From contig JAVCCK010000038.1 in assembly GCA_030765525.1 (NCBI GenBank), positions 286,882-350,881 of the forward strand: a stretch of DNA of 64,000 nucleotides, read 5' to 3'. How positions within the stretch are numbered: position 1 is the first letter of the stretch; the number at the start of each line of letters is the position of its first letter. This document shows, piece after piece, positions 1-8,844 of the stretch. The notes beneath the pieces were generated by a model. That model worked only from the letters and a program-made list of their open reading frames with translations. It did not search any database and had not been told where the DNA came from. The position numbers and the translations under genes are program-made. Source of the DNA: Candidatus Lernaella stagnicola (GTDB lineage: Bacteria > Lernaellota > Lernaellaia > Lernaellales > Lernaellaceae).

Positions 1-2
1 AT

Positions 3-935
3 TTGGCTGGTCTAACCTACGGCGTTACCGACAACATTATGGTCGGCGCGAGCATCTTTTTCGCCGATATCGAAATCAAGATGGACCCCATTTTCACGCC
101 GGGATCCTCCGAGCGCCTGGGCGTGGCGACGCGGGATGAGTTTTACAAGTTGCTGGAAAAACTCGGTCGACCGCGGCCGAAGCACGTGTATAAGAGCGAT
201 CCCTTCGACGCGGGCGACCTGGACATGTTCGTGACGTGGAATTGGTACCGCACGAATTGGTTCTCGACCGCCTCGACGCTGCACGTGTTCGCGCCGACGG
301 CTCACCAGGCCGAGCCGGACAAGGCCTTGATCTTCGCGCTGGGCCCGGATCTGGACACCGGCAACGCGGCGTGGGGCATCGGGCTGGGCAAGGTATTCGA
401 CTTCCGGCCCCCGGCGCCTGCCGACGTGGTGACCTTCACCTTCACGGTGGACGGTGCGGTGTTTTTCCAATCCAAGCGGCGCAGCCCGGAGTTTCTGGCA
501 CCCAACCGCGACGTTTGGGACTACATGAAATCCCAGGGCGTCGAGTTGGACTTCTTCCCGAATTTGTCTGATATCGATAGTCACTATTACTACACGCCGC
601 CGCCGTGGATTGCCGTCAGCGGGGGCATCGGCCTCGGCATTTTCGGTATTTCCTACCGCCATGGCTGGGGTTTCGAGGGTAAGTACGAAACCAACAGCCC
701 GGGTTTCAAGCAGGTGATCGACGAGATCGGCCTGGTGGGAACGGGCGACGACGGCAAGATCATCGTGTCCACCGGGTTGCCGCTAACGCCTCTGTACATT
801 CCGGCGTTGGCGCAAATTCGGTTTGAATACGTCACCGACGGTCGCAACGCGATGGTGTTCCGTGACATCTACCAGATCGGCGTGGGCTTCCTCATTCCCT
901 TGGCACCGCCCGAGAAATACCGGTTGAAAGAGTAA
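3..935 (+). CDS. Outer-membrane barrel-like protein, 5' partial
   Basis: The reading frame is already open at the window edge, so the N-terminus and any signal peptide are missing; the TTG at base 3 is not a real start. The visible 310 residues alternate polar and aromatic/hydrophobic positions with many Gly, Tyr, Phe and Trp residues. They end in strands such as RFEYVTDGRNAMVFRD and YQIGVGFLIPLAP. This is typical of a transmembrane beta-barrel of the outer membrane (FadL/MetA-pathway-like porins are possible relatives). The last segment, GVGFLIPLAPPEKYRLKE, does not end in the usual C-terminal Phe. The stop codon overlaps a possible upstream start of the following lipoprotein gene, so the two are probably co-transcribed. 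No specific substrate can be assigned. The barrel fold is inferred from composition only. Confidence 0.5.
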   Translation: MAGLTYGVTDNIMVGASIFFADIEIKMDPIFTPGSSERLGVATRDEFYKLLEKLGRPRPKHVYKSDPFDAGDLDMFVTWNWYRTNWFSTASTLHVFAPTAHQAEPDKALIFALGPDLDTGNAAWGIGLGKVFDFRPPAPADVVTFTFTVDGAVFFQSKRRSPEFLAPNRDVWDYMKSQGVELDFFPNLSDIDSHYYYTPPPWIAVSGGIGLGIFGISYRHGWGFEGKYETNSPGFKQVIDEIGLVGTGDDGKIIVSTGLPLTPLYIPALAQIRFEYVTDGRNAMVFRDIYQIGVGFLIPLAPPEKYRLKE

Positions 936-946
936 TGGAGGGCATC

Positions 947-2515
947 ATGAAAAAAATAGCCACGGCCACAATCATTGCCTTCACGTTTGCGCTGGCGATT
1001 ACGCTGATTCCGTCCTGCATGGGCGAGCCGGCGGATGAACACTCCATCGAATGGTTGCTGCGCGAGGGTAAGACTCTGCTGGAGAATCACGACGGGTCCA
1101 AGGCCTACAATCTCTTTCATCAGGTTGTCGAGCGCGATCCGGACAACTTGGAGGGCTTGTACGGCCTCATCCTATCGCTGGATCACCGGGTCTTCGCCAA
1201 TATCGACGGCGTGATCGACCTGCTGGCCGGCGTGTATATTTTCGAGCCGTCGCGCGAGGATTGCCGCGACGCCTGCGACCGCTTGGCCGAATGCAACTTG
1301 TTCGAAGAGGCATGGACGACACCCGAAACGTGTATGCAGGATTGCCCCTTCTCGCTGCAACCCTTCATGTTCGACACCATGCTCGACGGCAGCACGTGCA
1401 ATAAAATTCGCGGTGACGGCCTGGAGTGGATCGTGCCCACCAAGCCGGCCAACTGCAAAGCCTTATGCGAGAATCTGGACTTCTGCGGCAAGATCGTCCC
1501 GCCGGTCACCTTCACCGTCGAGGAATGCATCACGCATTGCCCCCACGCCTATGTCGAGCGGCACAGCAAGTGCTACCTGGAAAGCCTGGGATCCTGCAAC
1601 GGCCAGGACCGCACCTGTTTCGAGCACACGACCGTCGGCGTGCAGATTCTCTTCCGTGAGATCGGCATCTTCGTACCGCCGCAAATCGACGAGTACAGCA
1701 AGTTTCTGCTGGAGCGGCCTAACGACTACCAATACGATCTGGAAGATTACTACTGGAGCCTGGTCGACCCGCCGTTGGAGATCAATCTCGAGGGACGCTA
1801 CGACCACGGCTTCCTTTATCTGTCGCGCGCGTTGGGGAACTTCTTCCACGTGTTGTTGCTGACGGCCACATCGGTCCAGTTGGAGATGAACTTTCCGAAC
1901 TTCGACCTGAACTTCAACTACGGCAACCCGCAGGGCGCGGAGGAATTTGTCGACGCGGCGATCGTCTCGATGGAGATTCTCCTGTACGACCCGATCTACC
2001 CCAACGGCTTTACAGTGTACGACGAGCCGTGGGCTTACGAGAACGTCAAGCAAGGCGGGTTGGCGATCGGCCGCGGCTTCGGCTCCATCGCCGACATGTT
2101 CGACTTCATGTTCGTCGATCACGATCGGCAACTGGGCAAGGCGCTGCATTACGACGACGATAACAATAACTTCAATTGGGACGACAACGAAACGTGGACG
2201 CTGCCGGGCTTCGACGATATCGTGCTGACCAAGGCGCAATGCGCGGCCATCCGCGATTTCGCCCGCGCGATGGAAGCGAATTTGCTGGAGCGCGAACCGG
2301 TACAGATCGAGCTGCTGACCGGCATTTTGGAAAGCTTCAACCTCGGCTCGTTCGATTTCATCGTCGACCTGCTGATCGCCTGGACGGAAGACGGCACCTT
2401 CGACGTCTCGCCGCTGTTCTGGGAGCCCGGCCGCTACGACTTCCGCATCCTGTTACAGCAACTGATCGACGAGTTGAAGATCGTGGCAAAGATCATCGAC
2501 GAATTTGATCTGTAA
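947..2515 (+). CDS. Cys-rich lipoprotein with TPR-like N-terminus
   Basis: I chose ATG 947 because GGAGG lies five bases upstream and because it gives a clean signal sequence, MKKIATATIIAFTF, ending in a lipobox-like LIPSC. An ATG at 935 overlaps the previous stop but would put extra residues before the signal. After the lipidation Cys comes a TPR-like helix pair (AYNLFHQVVERDPDNLEGLYGL). Then come three Cys-rich motifs of the type CRDACDRLAEC, CKALCENLDFC and CITHCPHAY, each probably disulfide-bonded in the periplasm. The C-terminal half is mostly helical, with no recognised domain. Similar Cys repeats occur in lipoproteins of Myxococcota-like bacteria, but I do not recognise the family. Its place directly behind a barrel-like gene suggests a joint role at the outer membrane. 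Confidence 0.65.
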   Translation: MKKIATATIIAFTFALAITLIPSCMGEPADEHSIEWLLREGKTLLENHDGSKAYNLFHQVVERDPDNLEGLYGLILSLDHRVFANIDGVIDLLAGVYIFEPSREDCRDACDRLAECNLFEEAWTTPETCMQDCPFSLQPFMFDTMLDGSTCNKIRGDGLEWIVPTKPANCKALCENLDFCGKIVPPVTFTVEECITHCPHAYVERHSKCYLESLGSCNGQDRTCFEHTTVGVQILFREIGIFVPPQIDEYSKFLLERPNDYQYDLEDYYWSLVDPPLEINLEGRYDHGFLYLSRALGNFFHVLLLTATSVQLEMNFPNFDLNFNYGNPQGAEEFVDAAIVSMEILLYDPIYPNGFTVYDEPWAYENVKQGGLAIGRGFGSIADMFDFMFVDHDRQLGKALHYDDDNNNFNWDDNETWTLPGFDDIVLTKAQCAAIRDFARAMEANLLEREPVQIELLTGILESFNLGSFDFIVDLLIAWTEDGTFDVSPLFWEPGRYDFRILLQQLIDELKIVAKIIDEFDL

Positions 2516-2540
2516 AATCGTTTTCGGTATGCCATCACGG

Positions 2541-2571
2541 ATCCCGTCGGCGCGACATCGCCCGGCGGGAT
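2541..2571 (+). terminator. Hairpin after the Cys-rich lipoprotein gene
   Basis: ATCCCGTCGG (2541-2550) pairs with CCGGCGGGAT (2562-2571), with one G-U wobble and an 11-nt loop. A short T-rich tail, TCTTATATT, follows. The hairpin lies between two codirectional genes and probably ends the first transcription unit. The T tract is weak. Confidence 0.5.
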
Positions 2572-2611
2572 TCTTATATTGAGGCCCGTGAAACAACAAG
2601 GAAGAGGACTC

Positions 2612-3955
2612 ATGAAACGCACGTGTTTCGTTGCGCTGCTCGTCATGGCGATGGTGATGCTCGGTTCCGGGGCCCCGACACCGGCCGGTCAAGCCGCCCT
2701 ATTCCAAGTGGGGATGGCGAAAGTCGACCTGACGCCCGACCCGCAGGCAATGTCGATAACGCTCAACGGGTACGCCGGGCGCGGCAAACAACCGGCCACC
2801 GGCGTCCTCGACCCGATCTACGCCCGCGCCATGGTGATCACCGACCCCGGCAAACGCGAATTGGCGATCCTCGCGATGGACTTGTGCTTCGTCAACAGCG
2901 AAGTGCGGGACATGGCCGTGGCCCGCCTCGAGCCGCACGGCTTCGGCGAACACAATCTGATGATCACCGCCACCCACACCCACGCCGCGCCCTCGGCATA
3001 CGACCGCCGGTGGATCACCGCCGCGCTGATGGGCCCCTTCGACGAAGCAATTCTCAATCAGGTCGTGGACGGCATCGTCACGGCGGTGCTGGAAGCCAAA
3101 CGCAAGCAGCAACCCGCGCAAATTCAGTACGACGTGTCGGAGTTGGCGGACATGAACCGCAGCCGGCGCGACCCGGCCTTCGATGTGGCCGTCGGCACCG
3201 TCGAGGGCGTGAAGCCGAACCCGGAAAAATACCAAACCGACCGGCGGCTGACTGTCTTTCACATCACGACGCCGGAGGGAAAACCGCTGGGCGCGCTGGT
3301 TCACTTTGCGTCGCACCCGACAGTGCTGTCTCCGGACAACCTACAAATTTCCGCTGATTGGCCCGGGGTCATGAACCGGGAAATCGAAAAGCAATTAGGC
3401 GAGAATACGGTCTCGATGTTCGTCAACGGCGCGCTGGGTGATGCCGCCCCGACGCCGGATTGGAGCACGCCGGAACAGGAAATCAAAGACACCGAAAAAT
3501 ACGGCTCCCAGATGGCCGCGGCGGTGATCGCGCGACTGCCGCAGACCAAGCCCCTGCGTGACGCTGTTGTCGCCGGTTTCACGAATCGTGCGGTGTTCGA
3601 TCAAGTGGAACTGCAACCGCTGGGCGGCATGCCGATGCATCGCGGCTTCTCGCGCGTTGTCTATCTACGGCCGGACCAGCCGTTTCAAGCGGTGCGACTC
3701 GGGCACTTCGTCATTCTGGGCGCTCCGGGCGAGCCGACGACGCTGGCCGCGCGTTCGCTGGAGACGCTCTGCAACGATGGCTTCCACTGCCTCACCGCCG
3801 GGCCGGTCAATGGGTACATGGGCTACTTCGCCACGCCGGCGGTGTACGATGAAGGCGGCTACGCGGCGGGCGCCAGCTTTTGGGGTCGCGACACGGTCAT
3901 GAAAATAAAGAAAGCGCTGCAGCCCGCGGCGATGGTCGTGCAATCGGATTGGTAG
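2612..3955 (+). CDS. Neutral ceramidase-like exported hydrolase
   Basis: ATG 2612 has GGAAGAGG just upstream and opens a signal peptide (MKRTCFVALLVMAMVMLG, then a small-residue cleavage region). The mature part starts with FQVGMAKVDLTPD and LNGYAGRG, then the HTH pattern in ATHTHAAPSAYD and HFASHPTVLSPDN. These match the N-terminal catalytic domain of the neutral/alkaline non-lysosomal ceramidase family. In that family the histidines bind the catalytic zinc, and the enzyme cleaves the N-acyl bond of sphingolipid-type substrates. The protein is 447 residues, shorter than true bacterial ceramidases (about 650). It lacks the C-terminal immunoglobulin-like domain, so the real substrate may differ. 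The gene stands alone and converges on the next gene. Confidence 0.7.
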   Translation: MKRTCFVALLVMAMVMLGSGAPTPAGQAALFQVGMAKVDLTPDPQAMSITLNGYAGRGKQPATGVLDPIYARAMVITDPGKRELAILAMDLCFVNSEVRDMAVARLEPHGFGEHNLMITATHTHAAPSAYDRRWITAALMGPFDEAILNQVVDGIVTAVLEAKRKQQPAQIQYDVSELADMNRSRRDPAFDVAVGTVEGVKPNPEKYQTDRRLTVFHITTPEGKPLGALVHFASHPTVLSPDNLQISADWPGVMNREIEKQLGENTVSMFVNGALGDAAPTPDWSTPEQEIKDTEKYGSQMAAAVIARLPQTKPLRDAVVAGFTNRAVFDQVELQPLGGMPMHRGFSRVVYLRPDQPFQAVRLGHFVILGAPGEPTTLAARSLETLCNDGFHCLTAGPVNGYMGYFATPAVYDEGGYAAGASFWGRDTVMKIKKALQPAAMVVQSDW

Positions 3956-4033
3956 AGGCGTGCGCGCCGCGTGATCGCCGTCGAGCATGAGTGAACCAAC
4001 CGGCGGGAAAGCAGGCCCGAGCGTCGTTTCTTG

Positions 4034-6169
4034 TTACCACCCAGGCACTTTGAGATTGCGCTGCTTGGCGAAAGTCTTGGGATCCTGACGGCGGGAAAAC
4101 ACTTCGATCAAAGCCAGCAGTTCTATGGCCGCCTCGCCGTCAAAATGCTCGCGCACGGCGGCGGGCCATTCGCTGAGCTCGACGCGGGTGGTCTCGCGCG
4201 AGGCGACGAAGCGCAACACGAACGGCAGCAATTCGCGGTACTCCTTCTCACGCCCGGTGCGCCGATAGTGATAGAGCTGCAGCCATAGCAGCAACTCGCG
4301 CTGGTCTTCTTGCTGCACACTCTGGTGCAATTCGTACACGAGGCGGTCGTTGTCGTCGTCGACTCCACGCAGCAACAGATTTTCCAGATACAACAACCCG
4401 TCAAGCGGATCGTCCGGATTGGCCAGGCGCGCCGCGCGATAAAGATCGAGGGCCGCTTCGCCTTGCTCGTGGTGTTTGCACAGCGCGGCGGCGGTCAGCA
4501 ACAACTTGCCGTCCTGAGTGGAATACGAAAGCTCGCGCATGGCCACCAGCGCTGCGTCCGTGCGCCCGGCGGCGAAGCGCAGGCGACCCAGTTCGAAAAG
4601 CAACCGCGGCTCGCGGTGTCGACGGGTCAGCAGTTGCTCGTAGACGGCGAGCGCTTCTTCGCGCCGTCCGAGTCGCTCAAGCAACCCGGCGCGGATGATG
4701 TTCACCAAACGGCGGTCCGTCCTGCTTCGCTTCGCGGCGGCAAGTCGTCGGAGCGTTCGCAGCGCTCGTTCGGTTTCGGCCAATTCGACGGCCAGCGATG
4801 CGTAGCGCTGCAGGCGCGCGGTGGAAAGCGCGGCGGAGTCGAAAAGACTTTTTTCGAGGTGGGCGAACGCGAGGCTTTTATCGCCCGAAAACTCGATCGC
4901 CTTGGTTAGCAACTGCTCGACACTCTCGTCGGCGGGCGCGAGGTTCGCGGCGCGTTCCAGCAAAGGAATGGCCGTCTGAAATTGCCGCTTCCGGTAATAG
5001 ATTCGCCCGGCGGTTTCCAGCGCCCAGAGCGTATCCCCGCGTTGCTCTAACTGAGCGTGCAGGATCGGCAGCGCTTCGTCATAACGGCCGGTTTCCACGA
5101 GCAAGGTTACGTAGTCCTGACGCAGTTGCGCGTCGGCGGGGTAGCGATCGCGCAATCCCTTCAACTCGGTTTCGGCCCGCGGATAGTTGCCGTTGCGCAG
5201 CAGGTAGTGAGCCAGCAGACGCCGGTGGCTGTCGTCACCGCCCATTTCCAGGATGCGTTCGAGCGCCCACGCGGCGGCGGCGTAATCTCCGTTGCGTTCG
5301 GCGATCTGCCACACTTCGACGATGATTTCGCCGTCCCAGGGGGCCCGTTGCGCCGCTTCGGTCCATAGGGCCTGCGCTTCCACCAAGCGGCCGGTTGCGG
5401 CATAAAAGCGCGCCACTTCCGCAAGCAACGCGGGCGGACGCGGCCCGATGGCCAGGGCTTGTTCATAAGCCTGCCGCTGATCCTCTTCCTGCCGGGCGTC
5501 GCCGTACAAACGGGCGAGGCGTAAGTATGCTTCAAAGTCATGCCGGTTGCGCCGGATGGCATCTTGGTACCACACGAGCGCCACGTCATCGCGGCCCGCC
5601 TGCCGCCACATGTCGCCCGCCTCGCGGCTTTCGGCGTAGGCATGAATGTCGATGGCGACGATGCGCCGATAGTTTTCGTTGGCTTCTTCGTAGCGCCCGT
5701 CGCGCCAGTATTCGCGCGCGCCGCCCAGCAGTTTCACGCTGGCCGGATTGAGTGGTTTGCGATCCAAATACCACGCCGCTCGCGCCGCCGCGTCGCAGGG
5801 ACTATGTTCGCCCCGCCCGAGGATCTCGGTCTGTTCGCGCAGCGTTTTGCCTTGCTGGTCCACCAGGGAGACGTGCAGCGTTTCGCGCTTGCCGTCGTAT
5901 TGGTAGTCGAGCAACACGCCGCGCTCGGTTTGCTGCTCTTTCATGAAGGCGGTGAAGACCGGACCGCCGGTGCGGGTGGGCGAAACGGCGATGGCGAAAC
6001 GCCCGTTGGCCTCGACGGCCGCGGGGGCGCAGCGGGTTAGAGGCGCCAGCACGCGCTCGGGCACGCCCGGCGCCGCGCCCCAAGCCCACGTGCGGGTTGT
6101 CGGTTCGGCCCAGGCGGTCCCCGTCAACAGGGCCAGGGCCAACCATGCGAGGGTAAATCGCCTTACCAT
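4034..6169 (-). CDS. Exported tetratricopeptide-repeat protein
   Basis: The start at 6169 gives a typical signal peptide (MVRRFTLAWLALALLTG, cleavage near AWA). It overlaps the stop of the upstream PP-loop gene by 7 nt, so the two are translationally coupled. A longer in-frame extension to 6412 only shadows the neighbour. Residues about 30-200 form a non-repeat region. From about 215 to 640 the chain is a run of TPR units, for example YEEANENYRRIVAIDIHAYA, AYLRLARLYGDARQ and ALLAEVARFYAATGRLVEAQ, forming a long superhelix. TPR superhelices in the periplasm usually scaffold envelope complexes. No enzymatic motif is visible, and no partner can be named beyond the coupled PP-loop gene. Confidence 0.75.
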   Translation of the reverse strand: MVRRFTLAWLALALLTGTAWAEPTTRTWAWGAAPGVPERVLAPLTRCAPAAVEANGRFAIAVSPTRTGGPVFTAFMKEQQTERGVLLDYQYDGKRETLHVSLVDQQGKTLREQTEILGRGEHSPCDAAARAAWYLDRKPLNPASVKLLGGAREYWRDGRYEEANENYRRIVAIDIHAYAESREAGDMWRQAGRDDVALVWYQDAIRRNRHDFEAYLRLARLYGDARQEEDQRQAYEQALAIGPRPPALLAEVARFYAATGRLVEAQALWTEAAQRAPWDGEIIVEVWQIAERNGDYAAAAWALERILEMGGDDSHRRLLAHYLLRNGNYPRAETELKGLRDRYPADAQLRQDYVTLLVETGRYDEALPILHAQLEQRGDTLWALETAGRIYYRKRQFQTAIPLLERAANLAPADESVEQLLTKAIEFSGDKSLAFAHLEKSLFDSAALSTARLQRYASLAVELAETERALRTLRRLAAAKRSRTDRRLVNIIRAGLLERLGRREEALAVYEQLLTRRHREPRLLFELGRLRFAAGRTDAALVAMRELSYSTQDGKLLLTAAALCKHHEQGEAALDLYRAARLANPDDPLDGLLYLENLLLRGVDDDNDRLVYELHQSVQQEDQRELLLWLQLYHYRRTGREKEYRELLPFVLRFVASRETTRVELSEWPAAVREHFDGEAAIELLALIEVFSRRQDPKTFAKQRNLKVPGW

Positions 6170-7011
6170 ATCTTGTTTTTGAGTTGTTCCTCGTTGCGCG
6201 CCACGGCTTCGTCGAGGTCGACGCCCGCGGCTCGCAATCGTTCGGTGACGATTTCGTGGATGAGCGGTTCCCGGCTTTCGATGTACGCTTCGACCCTTTC
6301 CGGCGGATACGCCGTGTGCATGTCGAGCACCACGTCGCCGAGGTGCTGCAGGCCGGGAATGCAAATCGGTTGCACGCCGTGCACGCCGCGTCGGAACTGG
6401 TACCCCACCCACATGCCGGCGTCTTGCATGAGCAATCGCTCTTCGGGCTTGGTGATGCTTATCTCCAGCAAGGGGAAACGGTAATCGATGCCGTATTTGC
6501 GATAGATACGGGCTTTGGCTTTTCGCGTGGCGGGCATACTCATTACCGCGTATTCACCGCCGACACTGCTGCACATAAACGTACGCGGAATGCCGCGAAT
6601 CAGGTTGTAAGCAATGATCTCGGCCATCATGCTGGTTTGGCAGCCGAGGCACCAAATGAAGTGTCCGTATTCGCGCAAATCCGCCCAGAAATGGTCGAGC
6701 GTCAGCCGCTGAAAGTCTTTGCTGACGTTGTTGATCGTGTGGAAGACGCGCTTGGCGCCAAAGATGCGCTGCATGTCCTGCGCGTGCTTTTTCGACCACC
6801 GCACGAAAAGGCTGCCGTAGTTGTGGTGGAGCGTCCACAGATGAATTTCGCCCGCGTAACGCTTGCCCATGATCCAGGCCACGATTGTGCTGTCCAAACC
6901 GCCGGAATAGGCCACGGTGAACGATCCGGGCTCGGTTTCCGTCCACAATTCGTCCATTTTTCGGTAGACCGCCCGGCGCATTTCCTCGGAGTATTCTTCT
7001 GGTGCTGTCAC
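6163..7011 (-). CDS. PP-loop ATPase of the NAD/asparagine-synthase fold
   Basis: Residues 36-42 read SGGLDST, the pyrophosphate-binding PP-loop of N-type ATP pyrophosphatases (tRNA thiolases, QueC, asparagine synthetase, GMP synthetase). A CLGC pair at residues 121-124 could bind metal or sulfur, as in tRNA-thiolating or sulfur-inserting members. The length of 282 residues fits a stand-alone PP-loop domain. There is no glutaminase domain, so amide transfer from glutamine is unlikely to be encoded in cis. The enzyme probably adenylates a substrate before nucleophilic substitution; the substrate is unknown. The gene overlaps the downstream TPR gene by 7 nt and is divergent from the TldD-like gene. 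Confidence 0.7.
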   Translation of the reverse strand: MTAPEEYSEEMRRAVYRKMDELWTETEPGSFTVAYSGGLDSTIVAWIMGKRYAGEIHLWTLHHNYGSLFVRWSKKHAQDMQRIFGAKRVFHTINNVSKDFQRLTLDHFWADLREYGHFIWCLGCQTSMMAEIIAYNLIRGIPRTFMCSSVGGEYAVMSMPATRKAKARIYRKYGIDYRFPLLEISITKPEERLLMQDAGMWVGYQFRRGVHGVQPICIPGLQHLGDVVLDMHTAYPPERVEAYIESREPLIHEIVTERLRAAGVDLDEAVARNEEQLKNKIW

Positions 7012-7050
7012 GGTCGCTCTCCCTCTTTTTCATCGCGCGACTTTACCACA

Positions 7051-7106
7051 ATAACCATCGCGTGCCAGCCGAGAAACCGGCCGGTGGCCCCGTACGCGGT
7101 GGTTAT
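7051..7106. repeat. Long spaced palindrome between divergent genes
   Basis: ATAACCA-T-CGCGT (7051-7063) is the inverted complement of ACGCG-G-TGGTTAT (7094-7106), twelve pairs plus one T-G wobble. About 30 nt separate the arms, and GCC-rich inner bases extend the stem. The right arm overlaps TATACT (7104-7109), a possible -10 box for the TldD-like gene. It could be a regulator site or a structured 5' end. No regulator gene is adjacent. Confidence 0.5.
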
Positions 7107-7134
7107 ACTATCCTCTAGACCAACGGAGGTTCGT

Positions 7135-8844
7135 ATGCGCAAAAGCCTGCTCTTTTTGTTTTCGATAGTGTTGCTGAGTTCGTTGGCCATCGCGGCCACG
7201 ATGGCGGCGGATGATCCGATCCTGGCGGCCATGCAAGCCGAACTGGCACGGTCGCAGGAATCGCTGCAGCTACCGGACTACGTGGCGCCCTATTATTTGG
7301 CCTATCGCCTCCAAGAAACCCGCGGCTTTTACGTGACGGGAACGTGCGGGGCGCTTTTCGACGACGGCGGCGGTCGCACGCGGCAAATCGCCGTGGAAGT
7401 GAGGGTGGGCGATTACGCTTTCGACAACACCTCGACGCGCTCGGAATTCGACAGCTTCGATCCCGACCTGGACACCTTCAATTACATGAACTACGTCGAC
7501 CTGCCCATCGAAGACGAAACCGACGCGATTCGCGGTCAGTTTTGGCGCCTGACCGACCTGCGATTCAAGAACGCGCTGGCCATGTACCTGGCGAAAAAGG
7601 CGCGGCTGGTCTACCGCGAAGACCCGGATAAGCGACTCGACGACTTCTCGCACGAACAACCCGCCCGGCATGTCGACGCGCCACTGGAGATCGGCATCGA
7701 CAAAGACCTCTGGCGCGATACCGTGCGCCGCGCCAGTTTGATCCTATTGGAATATCCGGAACTACTGGACACCGAAGCGCGGCTGCAGGCGCAGTGGATC
7801 ACCCGCTACCTGATCGACACCGAAGGCAGCGTCGTGGTGACGCGGGTATACCACTTCGCGTTCATCGCCGGCGCCGCCGCCTTGGCCAAGGACGGCATGA
7901 CCCTGCAGCATTCCTATGCGCGTTACGCGCGTTCGGCCGCCGGCATGCCCAAACCCGAGGAAGTCCTGGACGGCGTGCGGCAAATGGCTCGCGATCTGCT
8001 CGACCTGCGCCTCGCGCCCGTGCTCGAACCCTACGCCGGCCCGGCGATTTTGGACCCGACGGTGGCGGGCGTTTTTTTCCATGAAGCCATCGGCCACCGC
8101 TTGGAAGGCGATCGCACGCGGGGTATCGACGAGGGAAAAACCTTCAAGGGCAAGATCGGGCAAGAGATCCTACCGACCTTTCTGGACCTGGTCGATGACC
8201 CCACGCTGCGGCGCGCCGCCGGCCGCGATCTTAACGGCCATTACGCCTTTGACGACCAAGGCAGACCGGCGCAGCGGGTTACGTTGGTCGAAGCGGGCGT
8301 GCTGCGCGACTTTCTACGCTCGCGCACGCCGATCGAGGGCTTCGACGTCAGCAACGGCCACGGCCGCGCCTCCATACTCTATCGGCCGATCAGCCGGATG
8401 AGTAATTTGCTCGTGCGGTCGCGGAAAACGATGTCCACCGACAAACTCAAGCGTGAGCTTCTCAAATTGGCGCGAAAGGCGAACAAGCCTTACGGCCTGT
8501 GGCTGCGTTCGGGGATGGGTGGCGAGACGGCGACCGACCAGTTCAACTTTCAAGCCTTCGCCAATCGCCCGGTGATGCTGTACCGCGTCGACGCCCGAAC
8601 CGGCAAAGAACAACTCGTGCGCGGCGTCGAAGTGGTCGGCACGCCCCTGTTGTCGGTGAGCAAGGTCATCGCCGCCGGGGATGATATCGACGTGTTCAAC
8701 GGCTACTGCGGGGCCGAGTCGGGGTACGTGCCGGTCAGCACGGTTTCGCCCAGCCTGCTGGTGCGGGAAATCGAATTGCAGCGCACGCAAGACAAGCCCA
8801 CCAAGCCGCCGGTTCTTCCGCCGCCTTACGGTGTGAAGAAGTAA
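7135..8844 (+). CDS. TldD/PmbA-family metalloprotease, exported
   Basis: ATG 7135 follows a good ribosome site (CGGAGG, 7124-7129). It opens a signal peptide (MRKSLLFLFSIVLLSSLAIA, then AATMA). Residues 316-321 read HEAIGH, the HExxxH zinc motif that defines the TldD catalytic subunit. It is followed by EGDRTRGIDEGKTFKG, also typical of TldD. The C-terminal region, TDQFNFQAFANRPVMLY and GYCGAESGYVPVS, matches the family's beta-rich domain. Cytoplasmic TldD/TldE pairs degrade peptides in RiPP maturation and antitoxin turnover. This one has a secretion signal and no TldE partner next to it, so it probably acts in the periplasm on its own or with a distant partner. At 569 residues it is longer than E. 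coli TldD (about 480). Confidence 0.85.
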   Translation: MRKSLLFLFSIVLLSSLAIAATMAADDPILAAMQAELARSQESLQLPDYVAPYYLAYRLQETRGFYVTGTCGALFDDGGGRTRQIAVEVRVGDYAFDNTSTRSEFDSFDPDLDTFNYMNYVDLPIEDETDAIRGQFWRLTDLRFKNALAMYLAKKARLVYREDPDKRLDDFSHEQPARHVDAPLEIGIDKDLWRDTVRRASLILLEYPELLDTEARLQAQWITRYLIDTEGSVVVTRVYHFAFIAGAAALAKDGMTLQHSYARYARSAAGMPKPEEVLDGVRQMARDLLDLRLAPVLEPYAGPAILDPTVAGVFFHEAIGHRLEGDRTRGIDEGKTFKGKIGQEILPTFLDLVDDPTLRRAAGRDLNGHYAFDDQGRPAQRVTLVEAGVLRDFLRSRTPIEGFDVSNGHGRASILYRPISRMSNLLVRSRKTMSTDKLKRELLKLARKANKPYGLWLRSGMGGETATDQFNFQAFANRPVMLYRVDARTGKEQLVRGVEVVGTPLLSVSKVIAAGDDIDVFNGYCGAESGYVPVSTVSPSLLVREIELQRTQDKPTKPPVLPPPYGVKK

